Source: JACDAN01 sp963842235 (GTDB taxonomy: Bacteria > Actinomycetota > Thermoleophilia > Gaiellales > Gaiellaceae). From it: DNA of 64,000 nucleotides. Shown here in pieces: positions 1 through 7,108 of this stretch (positions are counted from its first letter, which is position 1; the number at the start of each line of letters is the position of its first letter). Location of the stretch: NCBI GenBank assembly GCA_963842235.1, contig CAWJFT010000001.1, positions 62,001-126,000 of the forward strand, given 5' to 3'. The position numbers were made by a program, and so were the translations under genes. The notes below the pieces were generated by a model, which was given only the letters and a program-made list of their open reading frames with translations, ran no database searches and was not told the origin of the DNA.

Positions 1-244
1 TCGAGAAATGCGCCGTCCAAGCGCCGGTCGTTCCGACGAGCAGCTCACGCGTCCACGGCGCTTCCAGTGGCTCGAGCGTCGCCAGCTGATCGACGAGCGG
101 GCCGTCAAGCTCCGTCACACGAGCTCTCTGGCGAAGCTCTTTCATCCAGCTGCTGAACGCCTTCGCAACCGAGGACAAATCGGCCTCGACATAGCCGACG
201 CTCCAACCGAGTGGCCAGAGCCCGCCCCCGAAGACCACATTCAT
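1..244 (-). CDS. hypothetical protein, N-terminal part (runs off window)
   Basis: Only the first 81 codons are present, read from the ATG at 244 towards base 1 with no stop. The N-terminus (MNVVFGGGLWPLGW) is followed by a hydrophilic stretch and a Trp-containing segment ending TTGAWTAHFS at the window edge. There is no signal peptide or membrane segment. Codon third positions are G/C rich as in the neighbours, which supports coding. It is divergent from the VOC gene with about 60 bp between starts, so the two may share a promoter region. I do not recognise the family and assign no function. Confidence 0.55.
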   Translation of the reverse strand, partial: MNVVFGGGLWPLGWSVGYVEADLSSVAKAFSSWMKELRQRARVTELDGPLVDQLATLEPLEAPWTRELLVGTTGAWTAHFS

Positions 245-306
245 CGGCTGCAGCCTAGGACGAGAAGGAGCTTCAGCCGCGCCGCTGAACTCGTGCGTCA
301 CGCCAC

Positions 307-726
307 ATGCGCTCGAGTGGAGTCCACCATGTCGACCTCGTCGTCTCGTCGATCGAGCGCAGCCTGCCCTTCTACCGCGACCTCCTCGGCCCGCTGGGCT
401 GGCACGGCATCTCCGAGGTGGAAGGCGAACGGGGTGAGACGATCTGGTACCTCTGGGGGCCCGGAAGCTCGGTCGGCCTCCGCGCCGCGCAATCGGAAAC
501 GCCCGGCGGCTTCGATCGCTACCGGATCGGCCTCCACCACCTCGCCTTCGAGGCCTACTCGCGCGGGCTGGTCGACGAGCGGGCGGAGTGGCTTGGTCAG
601 CAGGAGATCGAGATCGAGAGCGGGCCGCAGGAATACACGTACCAACCGGGGTACTACGCAGTGTTCTTCTACGACCCCGACGGCTTGAAGCTCGAGATCC
701 TGCACATTCCCGGTCAAGCAGCCTGA
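307..726 (+). CDS. VOC (glyoxalase/bleomycin-resistance) family protein
   Basis: 139-aa protein with the single-domain vicinal-oxygen-chelate layout. The N-terminal strand is GVHHVDLVVSSIERSLPFYRD, the middle strand has IGLHHLAFEA, and the C-terminal strand YDPDGLKLEILH carries the usual metal-ligand Glu. His in the first and central strands plus that Glu fit a metal site formed by a dimer. Family members range from glyoxalases to dioxygenases and antibiotic-binding proteins, and the substrate cannot be read here. The ATG at 307 fits the family N-terminus exactly. The next gene starts 14 bp downstream, so the two are probably co-transcribed. Confidence 0.85.
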   Translation: MRSSGVHHVDLVVSSIERSLPFYRDLLGPLGWHGISEVEGERGETIWYLWGPGSSVGLRAAQSETPGGFDRYRIGLHHLAFEAYSRGLVDERAEWLGQQEIEIESGPQEYTYQPGYYAVFFYDPDGLKLEILHIPGQAA

Positions 727-740
727 AGAAAGGAGATCGC

Positions 741-1016
741 GTGTCGACACTTCCTCCTGACGAGCCGACGCAAACGCAGACGACGGGTGGTCGCTCCTAC
801 GGCGGAGGCGGTGTGACCGTCGACGTCGCTCGGCTGCCGATCCCCGGCAACGCCGAGTTTGCCCTCTACCTGGTGGCGCTGATCGTCGCCTGGATCGTCG
901 TTTGGACCACGGATTCGCTGACCGCGAACCACTGGTTCACGTTCTTCACGGTCACGACTGCCATCTACATCCTCTCGCGCGGGATCGCCAAGGCGAGCCG
1001 CGTGCTCGAGCAGTAG
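741..1016 (+). CDS. small membrane protein, two TM segments
   Basis: 91-aa product. I chose the GTG at 741 because AAAGGAG lies 6 bp upstream and the open frame before it is antisense-like and overlaps the VOC gene. The first 35 residues are polar and Gly/Thr rich. They are followed by a hydrophobic segment (ALYLVALIVAWIVVW), a short loop and a second weaker one (WFTFFTVTTAIYILSRG). No catalytic motif is visible. Its stop lies 3 bp from the convergent purF stop. Function unknown. Confidence 0.7.
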   Translation: MSTLPPDEPTQTQTTGGRSYGGGGVTVDVARLPIPGNAEFALYLVALIVAWIVVWTTDSLTANHWFTFFTVTTAIYILSRGIAKASRVLEQ

Positions 1017-1019
1017 TAG

Positions 1020-2396
1020 TTACACCCCGGCCGGCTCGAACCTGAGCTTCGCAAGTGTCCGGCCCGCGGGAACGCGGGTCGGATACTCCTTCGTGAAGCA
1101 AGCGCGGCAAAACTCCGACCCGGGGCGGCTCGTCGCGCGCTGCACGCCCTCGAGCGAGAGGTGGGCGAGGGAGGTCGCCCCGATCTGGCGTCGGGTCTCC
1201 TCGACGGTCTGGCCGGCCGCAACCAGCTGGCGGTCGTCGCCGAAGTCGATCCCGTAGAAGCACGGCGAAACGATGGGGGGCGACGACACGCGAACATGCA
1301 CCTCGATCACGCCCGCTTCGCGGAGGACGGCGACGAGCTGCCGCATCGTGGTCCCGCGGACAATCGAATCGTCAACGACCACGACCCGCTTGCCGGCCAC
1401 CTCGTCCAGCGGATTGAACTTGAGTTTGATCCCCTGCTCTCGCAGGCCCTGGTCCGGCTGGATGAACGTGCGGCCGACGTAGCGGTTCTTGATCAGCCCC
1501 TCGGTGAAGGGGATGCCGGAAGCGCGCGCGAAGCCGATCGCAGCCGGCGTTCCCGAGTCCGGAACGGGCATGACCAGGTCGGCCTCGACCGGTGCTTCCT
1601 GCGCCAGCGCCTCACCCATCCGGACACGGGCCGTGTGTACCTCCTCAGAGGCGAGCCGGGAGTCGGGTCGCGCGAGATAGATGAACTCGAAGAGGCAGAG
1701 CGAGCGCCTCGTGGGCGCGACCTGATGCGACTCCACGCCCTCGTCGATCACGACCAGCTCGCCGGGCTCGATCTCCCGTTCGAATTCCGCGCCGACGAGG
1801 TCGAGCGCGCAGCTCTCCGACGCGAGCACCCAGTCCTCGCCGAGGCGGCCGAGGGCGAGCGGCCGAAAGCCGTTCGGGTCACGGAAGCCGAGCAACCTTC
1901 CCTCGGCGAGCGCGACGGCCGTCGTGGCGCCTTCGAGCCGCGTCAGGGTGTTGCCGACGGCCTCGGCGAGCGGGGCGGGATCGTTGGCGATCAGGGCGGC
2001 GATCAGCTCTGAGTCGGAGGTCGAGGCGAGGCGAACGCCCTCCTCGGCCAGCTCCTCCTTCAGGGCTTCGGCGTTCGTCAGGTTCCCGTTGTGGCCGAGC
2101 GCGACCGTCCGGGCCGCGCCGTGGTGGACGAGCGGCTGCGCGTTCGCCCACTGCGTGGAGCCGGTCGTCGAGTAGCGCGTGTGGCCGATCGCGATGTCGC
2201 CCTGGAGCCCGTGCAGGGTCTGTTCCGAGAAGACCTGCGCGACGAGGCCCATGTCCCGAAGGACGGTGAGTCGCCCGGCATCCGAGACGGCGATCCCGGC
2301 CGACTCCTGACCGCGATGCTGGAGCGCGAAGAGCCCGAAGTAGGTGACGCGCGCGACATCCCGCTCGGGTGCGCGGATTCCGAACACGCCGCACAT
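1020..2396 (-). CDS. purF: amidophosphoribosyltransferase (glutamine PRPP amidotransferase)
   Basis: 458 aa. First committed step of purine synthesis: PRPP + glutamine to phosphoribosylamine. The mature start MCGVFGI puts the nucleophile at Cys2 with no propeptide. It is followed by QHRGQESAG in the Ntn glutaminase domain and the PRPP-binding motif VVVVDDSIVRGTT in the C-terminal phosphoribosyltransferase domain. Cysteines late in the protein (SPCFYGIDF, EFCRACF) resemble the iron-sulfur ligands of the Bacillus-type enzyme. The ATG directly follows the purL stop with zero spacing, so the pair is one transcription unit. It is the last gene of the left purine block. Confidence 0.97.
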   Translation of the reverse strand: MCGVFGIRAPERDVARVTYFGLFALQHRGQESAGIAVSDAGRLTVLRDMGLVAQVFSEQTLHGLQGDIAIGHTRYSTTGSTQWANAQPLVHHGAARTVALGHNGNLTNAEALKEELAEEGVRLASTSDSELIAALIANDPAPLAEAVGNTLTRLEGATTAVALAEGRLLGFRDPNGFRPLALGRLGEDWVLASESCALDLVGAEFEREIEPGELVVIDEGVESHQVAPTRRSLCLFEFIYLARPDSRLASEEVHTARVRMGEALAQEAPVEADLVMPVPDSGTPAAIGFARASGIPFTEGLIKNRYVGRTFIQPDQGLREQGIKLKFNPLDEVAGKRVVVVDDSIVRGTTMRQLVAVLREAGVIEVHVRVSSPPIVSPCFYGIDFGDDRQLVAAGQTVEETRRQIGATSLAHLSLEGVQRATSRPGSEFCRACFTKEYPTRVPAGRTLAKLRFEPAGV

Positions 2397-4322
2397 CTAG
2401 ACCTGTCCCACCTCCTCGGCGAAGTCGGGCACGTGGTCGCCCGCGAGGATGAAGCGAACCGTGTCCGGATTCGGCACGTCTAGGTCTGCAAGTAACAACT
2501 TGTTACGTGCTTCCCCGCTCCATTCGGCCATCTCTGCGAGGGCCGTCTCGAGCCCGCCGTCGGAGACGTCGTGAACGAGGGAAAGCCCTGCAGCCGCCCG
2601 CCAAACCCGTTCGATCAACTCCGCCTCGACCCCGAGCTCCGTTCTCCCAAGTAACAACTTGTAACTTGGGCCCCGAACGACGCTCACCTTGTCCCCGCGG
2701 CGCCAGCCCTTCGGCAGCCGCCGCACGTCGGGGACGAGCCCGACGCAGCCGACGACCGGCGTGGGCGGGATCGAGCGTCCGTCGGTGTCGTTGTAGAGCG
2801 AGACGTTTCCGGACACGACCGGGATCCCGAGCGCTTCGGCGGCCTGGGCGATGCCCTCGATCGCCTGCTCGAGCTCCCACGCGATCTCCGGCTTCTCCGG
2901 GCTACCGAAGTTGAGGCAGTCGGTCAGGCCGATCGGCTCGCCGCCGCAGCACGCGACGTTGCGGGCCGCGTCGAGTACGGCAAGCGCGCCGGCGCGGAAC
3001 GGGTCGCGCTCGCCGAGGGGCGGCCCGTCCAGCGACACGGCCAGGCCGCGAAACGACGGGCTCAAACGCAGCACCGCGGCGTCGAGCCCTGGGCGCCGCA
3101 CCGTGCGAGAGCCGACGAGCTGGTCGTAGCGCTCGTAGACCCACCGCCGGCTGCGCAGGTTGGGCTCGAGCGGGGGTGAGGCCGGCGCCGCCTCGTGGGG
3201 CACGCTCGGGACTACATAGCGCGGACACTCGTCCGTCAGCAGCCGCGCAGGGATGTCCCCCACGAGCTCGCCGTCGTGGAAGGCGCGCAGGTCGCCCGTC
3301 GCGGTGACCTCGCCGATCACGGCGTGGTTCAGCTCCCACTTCCGGCAGACGACCGAGACCTCCTCGGGCCGCGACGTGATGCACACCATCCGCTCCTGGC
3401 TCTCGGAGATCATGATCTCCCACGGCTCGAGCTCCTCTTCGCGCAGCGGCACGCGATCCAGCTCCACGTCCACCCCGGCTCCGTCCCGCGCCATCTCGGC
3501 CAGTGCCGAGGCGAGGCCGGCGGCCCCGCAGTCCTGGAGCGACTCGACGAGGCCCAGCTCGACGAGCTCCTGGCTCGCCTCGATCAGCTTCTTGCCGGTG
3601 AAAGGATCGCCGATCTGCACACTCGGCCGCTTGTCCGCGTCCTCCTCGCCGAGCTCCTGGCTGGCCAGGACGCTCGCCCCGCCGATGCCGTCGCGCCCGG
3701 TCGTCGCGCCGTACAACAGAACCGAGCTCCCCACGGCCGTCGCCGCCGACCGCAGCACGCGCTCGCGCGGCAGCAGGCCGACGCACATCGCGTTGACGAG
3801 ACAGTTGCCGGCGTAGGCCTCGTCGAAGAGCGCCTCGCCGCCGACCGTCGGCACCCCCACGCAGTTCCCATAATGGCCGATGCCCGAGACGGCCCGCTCG
3901 AACATCCAGTCGGGCTCCGCGAAGCGCAGGCCGTCGAGGAGCGCAATCGGCCTCGCGCCCATCGCGATCACGTCCCGCAGGATCCCTCCGACACCCGTGG
4001 CCGCCCCCTGAAACGGCTCGACCGCCGACGGATGGTTGTGGCTCTCGACCTTGAAGGCGACCGCCTCGCCCTCGCCGAGATCCAGGACGCCCGCGTTCTC
4101 CCCCGGGCCCTGGAGGACGCGCTCGCTGCTCGCCGGAAGCCGCTTCAGGAGCCGCGCCGAGTGCTTGTAGCCGCAGTGCTCCGACCAGAGGAGCGAGAAG
4201 ACGGCGAGCTCGAAGTCGTTCGGGTCGCGCTCGAGCAACTCGCAGATACGGTCGAGCTCCTCGTCCCTAAGGCCGAGTGCGCGATGCAGCGGCTGCTCGA
4301 CGACCCTCAGAGGCCGGAGCAT
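2397..4322 (-). CDS. purL: phosphoribosylformylglycinamidine synthase, large subunit (short form)
   Basis: 641 aa. ATP-dependent FGAR to FGAM conversion; the small-type PurL works with separate PurQ and PurS, which lie at the other end of this window. Hallmarks are VESHNHPSAVEPFQGAATG, GGILRDVIAMGARPIA, and HDVSDGGLETALAEM in the second AIR-synthase-like half. I chose the ATG at 4322 (MLRPLRVVEQ), 8 bp after the upstream lipoprotein stop. The family is usually about 720 to 750 aa. The missing residues are in the last ~100 positions, where the usual GGSEY and FGES-type segments are absent or altered. That same region holds two low-GC palindromes encoding KLLL. It is probably functional, since it keeps a continuous frame and conserved cores. 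Confidence 0.93.
   Translation of the reverse strand: MLRPLRVVEQPLHRALGLRDEELDRICELLERDPNDFELAVFSLLWSEHCGYKHSARLLKRLPASSERVLQGPGENAGVLDLGEGEAVAFKVESHNHPSAVEPFQGAATGVGGILRDVIAMGARPIALLDGLRFAEPDWMFERAVSGIGHYGNCVGVPTVGGEALFDEAYAGNCLVNAMCVGLLPRERVLRSAATAVGSSVLLYGATTGRDGIGGASVLASQELGEEDADKRPSVQIGDPFTGKKLIEASQELVELGLVESLQDCGAAGLASALAEMARDGAGVDVELDRVPLREEELEPWEIMISESQERMVCITSRPEEVSVVCRKWELNHAVIGEVTATGDLRAFHDGELVGDIPARLLTDECPRYVVPSVPHEAAPASPPLEPNLRSRRWVYERYDQLVGSRTVRRPGLDAAVLRLSPSFRGLAVSLDGPPLGERDPFRAGALAVLDAARNVACCGGEPIGLTDCLNFGSPEKPEIAWELEQAIEGIAQAAEALGIPVVSGNVSLYNDTDGRSIPPTPVVGCVGLVPDVRRLPKGWRRGDKVSVVRGPSYKLLLGRTELGVEAELIERVWRAAAGLSLVHDVSDGGLETALAEMAEWSGEARNKLLLADLDVPNPDTVRFILAGDHVPDFAEEVGQV
2488..2510. 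repeat. low-GC palindromic element inside purL, copy 1
   Basis: Near-perfect 23-bp inverted repeat centred on GTAACAACTTGTTAC (2492-2506). It shares the 15-mer CAAGTAACAACTTGT (2489-2503) with the second copy at 2646-2670. It encodes the KLLL of RNKLLLA (about residues 605-611 of PurL), using a TTA codon that is rare in DNA this GC rich. It may be an inserted small palindromic repeat or a protein-binding or RNA-structure site; the sequence alone does not decide. Confidence 0.6.
2646..2670. repeat. low-GC palindromic element inside purL, copy 2
   Basis: 25-bp inverted repeat with arms CCCAAGTAACAA and TTGTAACTTGGG, paired except at one symmetric position and the centre. It has the same 15-bp core as the copy at 2488-2510, 158 bp away in direct orientation. 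It encodes YKLLLG (about PurL residues 552-558), again with TTG and TTA leucine codons. I saw no third copy of the core in the window. Confidence 0.6.
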
Positions 4323-4330
4323 AGACGCCG

Positions 4331-4795
4331 CTACGGACAGTTTTCGAGGGTGCGGTCGGGGTTGATGAAGACCTCGTCGACGCGGGCGTCGGAGTCCAGT
4401 CCCTGAATCGCGTCGGTCGAGCCGCACACCGTCAGATCTCGAACCGCTGGCGGCGTCCCAGCCGCCTCCTCGAGCGCACGGCGCTCCTGCAGATTGAGCT
4501 CACCGGAGCGGTCGCTGAGATCCTCGTCGAGGAACTGCTGCTCCGCTTCCTCGGGCGATGCATCGGGATCGGGGACGTAGGCCCCGGTGAGCTCGTCACC
4601 TCCGCGGCGCTGGACGGCGACGATCTCGCGGATCCCGAGCTCGTGCGTCTTCGCGAGGCGCACGGTCTCGGCGATCGACAGATCGGTCTTGAGATCGACC
4701 GTCGCAACCCGGAACGAGCCCTGGCTCGAGTCGGAACCGCCGCAGGCGCCGGCGAAGAGCACGAAGGCGAGGAGGGCGACGGCGCGCAGGCTCAC
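4331..4795 (-). CDS. small putative lipoprotein upstream of purL
   Basis: 154 aa from the GTG at 4795. The open frame extends further upstream, but only this start gives a clean signal sequence: SLRAVALLAFVLFAGAC, a lipobox-like site followed by GGSDSS. The rest is acidic, with a helical segment rich in Glu (PEEAEQQFLDEDL) and two further Cys (VCGSTD and ENCP) that could form a disulfide. The stop is 8 bp before purL, so it is likely co-transcribed, although no link to purine synthesis is evident. The 5' end faces the divergent DMT transporter gene 41 bp away. Function unknown. Confidence 0.7.
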   Translation of the reverse strand: MSLRAVALLAFVLFAGACGGSDSSQGSFRVATVDLKTDLSIAETVRLAKTHELGIREIVAVQRRGGDELTGAYVPDPDASPEEAEQQFLDEDLSDRSGELNLQERRALEEAAGTPPAVRDLTVCGSTDAIQGLDSDARVDEVFINPDRTLENCP

Positions 4796-4836
4796 GCCGG
4801 AAAGGTTGCCACGGTCTCTGTCGTTAGGTTGTGTAG

Positions 4837-5748
4837 GTGCAGCGGGGCTACGTGACAACGCTGCTCGTCCTGGCGGCGATCTGGGGCTCGTCCTTCCTGT
4901 TCATCAAGGTCGCCGTGGACGAGCTCTCGCCGGCTACGACGATGCTCGGCCGGTGTCTCGTGGCGTCGATCGCGCTCGGCGGGATCCTGATCGCGCGACG
5001 CGGCCCCGCGCAAGCCTTCCGTTGCCTGCGCGACTTCGGCCGTGCAGGAGTTGTTCTCGGCATCGTCAGCACGGCGCTGCCGTTCTGGCTGATCGCCTGG
5101 GGCGAGACGAGGATCGATTCCGGGATCGCCGCGATCGCCAACGCGTCGATGCCGATCTTCGTCGCGCTGCTGGCGATCAGGTTCATGCCGGGGGAGCGTG
5201 TGACCGGCTCGCGCGCGTTCGGCATCGCCCTGGGCATCGTCGGAGTGGGCGTTCTCGTCGGCATCCATCCCCAGGGCGGCTGGGCCGGCGCGGTCGGGAC
5301 GCTCGCCGTGGTCCTAGCGGCCGTCTCCTACGCCGTCAGCACCCTGTACAGCCAACGCAAGCTTGGCGACTCGTCCGGGCTGCTCGTCTCCTTCGCCGCG
5401 GCCTTCTGGGGCATGGTGGTGCTCGCGCCGCTCGGCATCGCCCAGGCCCCGAGCGACGTCCCGAGCTGGCAGGCGCTTGCCTCGGTCGCGGCCCTCGGAG
5501 TCCTGGGGACGGCCGTTGGCCTGCTGCTCTTCCTCTACATGATCGAGCACTACGGCTCCTCCCGCGCGAGCCTCGTCGTGTACCTGCTGCCCGTGACCGC
5601 GCTCCTTTACGGCGCCGTCTTCCTCGACGAGGCCATCCGCGTGACCGCGATCGGCGGCCTGGCGCTCATCCTCGCCGGCGTCGCGCTCGGCTCGGGCGTC
5701 GTGAAGCCGATCCGTCGCCGGCAGGCGGTTCCCGCGCCGACACCGTGA
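4837..5748 (+). CDS. EamA/DMT superfamily transporter
   Basis: 303 aa from a GTG start. Ten hydrophobic segments are arranged as two EamA repeats. The first opens TLLVLAAIWGSSFLFIKVAV, the classic start of the drug/metabolite transporter fold. The second begins near residue 150 (LAVVLAAVSYAVSTLYSQ) and ends with LIEHYG-like and VYLLPVTALLYGAVFLDE segments. It is a cytoplasmic-membrane exporter of small metabolites, and the substrate cannot be inferred. The C-terminus is short and basic. Its stop overlaps the GTG of the GNAT gene (GTGA), so translation is probably coupled. Confidence 0.88.
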   Translation: MQRGYVTTLLVLAAIWGSSFLFIKVAVDELSPATTMLGRCLVASIALGGILIARRGPAQAFRCLRDFGRAGVVLGIVSTALPFWLIAWGETRIDSGIAAIANASMPIFVALLAIRFMPGERVTGSRAFGIALGIVGVGVLVGIHPQGGWAGAVGTLAVVLAAVSYAVSTLYSQRKLGDSSGLLVSFAAAFWGMVVLAPLGIAQAPSDVPSWQALASVAALGVLGTAVGLLLFLYMIEHYGSSRASLVVYLLPVTALLYGAVFLDEAIRVTAIGGLALILAGVALGSGVVKPIRRRQAVPAPTP

Positions 5749-6266
5749 ACGTGCGCATCCGGCGGGCGGGCGAGGAAGACGTGGACTTCCTTGTCAGCCT
5801 GCTGAACGAGGACAGCGTCGAGCCGTTCATGGCCGCTTCGCGAGCGCGGGACCGCGAAGGCGTGCTCGAAGCGGTGCAGGCGTCGGAGGCGTCGCCAGAT
5901 GAGTCCGGCGTGTTCGTGATCGAAGTGGAAGAGGACGGTGGTTGGGCCCGCGCAGGGACGATGGCGTTCTCCCTCGCGAACCGGCGCAATCGGATCGTGA
6001 GCCTCGGCGGTCTGGCGATCCATCCGGACTACCGGGGGCAAAAACTCGCCGACCAGGCAGCTCGCCTCTTCCAGCGCCACCTGATCTTCGACCTCGACTT
6101 CCACCGGCTCCAGCTCGAGTGCTACGCCTTCAACGAGCGCGCGATCCGGCATTCGGAACGGTCAGGCTTCGTCCGGGAGGGGGTGAAGCGCAAGGCCTAC
6201 CAGCGGCACGGGGAATGGGTCGACGCGATTATGTTCGCGCTGATCAGGGAAGATCTCGAACCATGA
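5745..6266 (+). CDS. GNAT family N-acetyltransferase
   Basis: 173 aa from the GTG at 5745, which overlaps the transporter stop by 4 bp. A second GTG at 5751 is also possible. The acetyl-CoA binding signature is seen at VSLGGLAIHPDYRGQKLADQAA (conserved R/Q-x-x-G/A core), followed by the typical beta-bulge and C-terminal strand (LECYAFNERAIRHSERSGF). The protein ends with VDAIMFALIRED, typical of the RimJ/RimL-like branch. The acceptor is unknown. The stop overlaps the next ATG (ATGA), giving a three-gene coupled unit with the transporter and a secreted protein. Confidence 0.88.
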   Translation: MNVRIRRAGEEDVDFLVSLLNEDSVEPFMAASRARDREGVLEAVQASEASPDESGVFVIEVEEDGGWARAGTMAFSLANRRNRIVSLGGLAIHPDYRGQKLADQAARLFQRHLIFDLDFHRLQLECYAFNERAIRHSERSGFVREGVKRKAYQRHGEWVDAIMFALIREDLEP

Positions 6267-6931
6267 AGCTCGCCCTTGTGAGCTTCTTCGTCGCTCTCGT
6301 GGCGGCACCGCTGGCCGCCCAGGCCGCGCAACCTCCGGCCAGATTCGCGGTCACGCTCAATGGGGTCGTCCTCGACCACCTCACCTATGGCATTACACGT
6401 GTGACCGAGGACTGCTCGATTCGCCGCACGGGCTTCGGCGGACGCGAGCTCCAGCTTCGCAGCCCGCAGGCGACGGCGATCCAGGTCACTCGGGGTCCCG
6501 CTGGTTTGGTCTATCGGCCGAGCCGGGTCCTGGCCCGCGTCACCGGCAAGGCGACGATCGGCTCGTTCGGCGACGTCAAGCGCTGCCGTGCGGAGCCGAT
6601 TCTGAAGGCGTCGGGCGATTGCAAGGCCAGGACGCTCGAGCCACGTCGCGTACGAGTGAGCTTCCGCTCGGGTCGCGGCACGCTCGCGTTCCAGAAGCCG
6701 GCCGTCCCCGGCGACGTCCAGGTCTGCGGGCTCGGTCAGAGGTACCAGGGCGGGTGGCTCCAGCTCGCGCCTGGCCGCGTCGACGGCAACGCGCTCTTGA
6801 AGAGCTCGTCGTTGCGAGTCGCCGCCCGCGGGGCCGCGAGGAGAGAGGCGACGATCGTGAGCACGCCGACGCTGAGGGTGACGCGGCAGACGACCGTCCG
6901 CTGGACGCTGACCTTCCGGCGCCTGCCCTAG
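6263..6931 (+). CDS. secreted protein of unknown function
   Basis: 222 aa. The ATG at 6263 overlaps the GNAT stop (ATGA). The N-terminal signal peptide is MKLALVSFFVALVAAPLAAQAAQ, with cleavage expected after AQA. The mature part is basic and beta-rich with four Cys (EDCSIRR, VKRCRAE, GDCKART, QVCGLGQ) that may form two disulfides in an immunoglobulin-like fold. No enzymatic motif. It is the third gene of the unit with the DMT transporter and GNAT protein. Confidence 0.75.
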   Translation: MKLALVSFFVALVAAPLAAQAAQPPARFAVTLNGVVLDHLTYGITRVTEDCSIRRTGFGGRELQLRSPQATAIQVTRGPAGLVYRPSRVLARVTGKATIGSFGDVKRCRAEPILKASGDCKARTLEPRRVRVSFRSGRGTLAFQKPAVPGDVQVCGLGQRYQGGWLQLAPGRVDGNALLKSSSLRVAARGAARREATIVSTPTLRVTRQTTVRWTLTFRRLP

Positions 6932-7029
6932 CGCTCTTCTCCGCACTCGGCTCGTCCGAATTTCCTCACAAAGAATCCCCCGTTCTGGTCATGCGCCAAC
7001 CCCGTCTTTGGGGCTACCTTGAGCCAAAT

Positions 7030-7086
7030 TTGCCGAAACCGCTGAAGCCTGCGGCAACTCGCTGAGGCGGTCAGGAAGCTCGGCAA
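7030..7086 (+). other. structured 5' leader of the surface-protein gene
   Basis: The leader before the ATG at 7109 folds on paper into nested helices. TTGCCGA (7030-7036) pairs perfectly with TCGGCAA (7080-7086), enclosing ACCGC (7038-7042) with GCGGT (7067-7071). A further outer pairing of CCTTG (about 7018) with CAAGG would cover the Shine-Dalgarno AAGGAG before the ATG. I could not match it to a known riboswitch consensus. It may be a regulatory leader or chance pairing in GC-rich DNA. Confidence 0.35.
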
Positions 7087-7108
7087 AGCAACGCAAGGAG
7101 ACAACTCA

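Noticed and set aside
8..688. 226-codon plus-strand frame at the left edge
   Set aside because: It is antisense to the partial minus-strand gene and out of frame with the VOC gene. Composition is Arg/Ser rich without motifs.
7018..7108. Cyclic-di-GMP or cyclic-di-AMP riboswitch before the surface-protein gene
   Set aside because: Conserved core motifs of those classes were not found. Only generic helices are visible.
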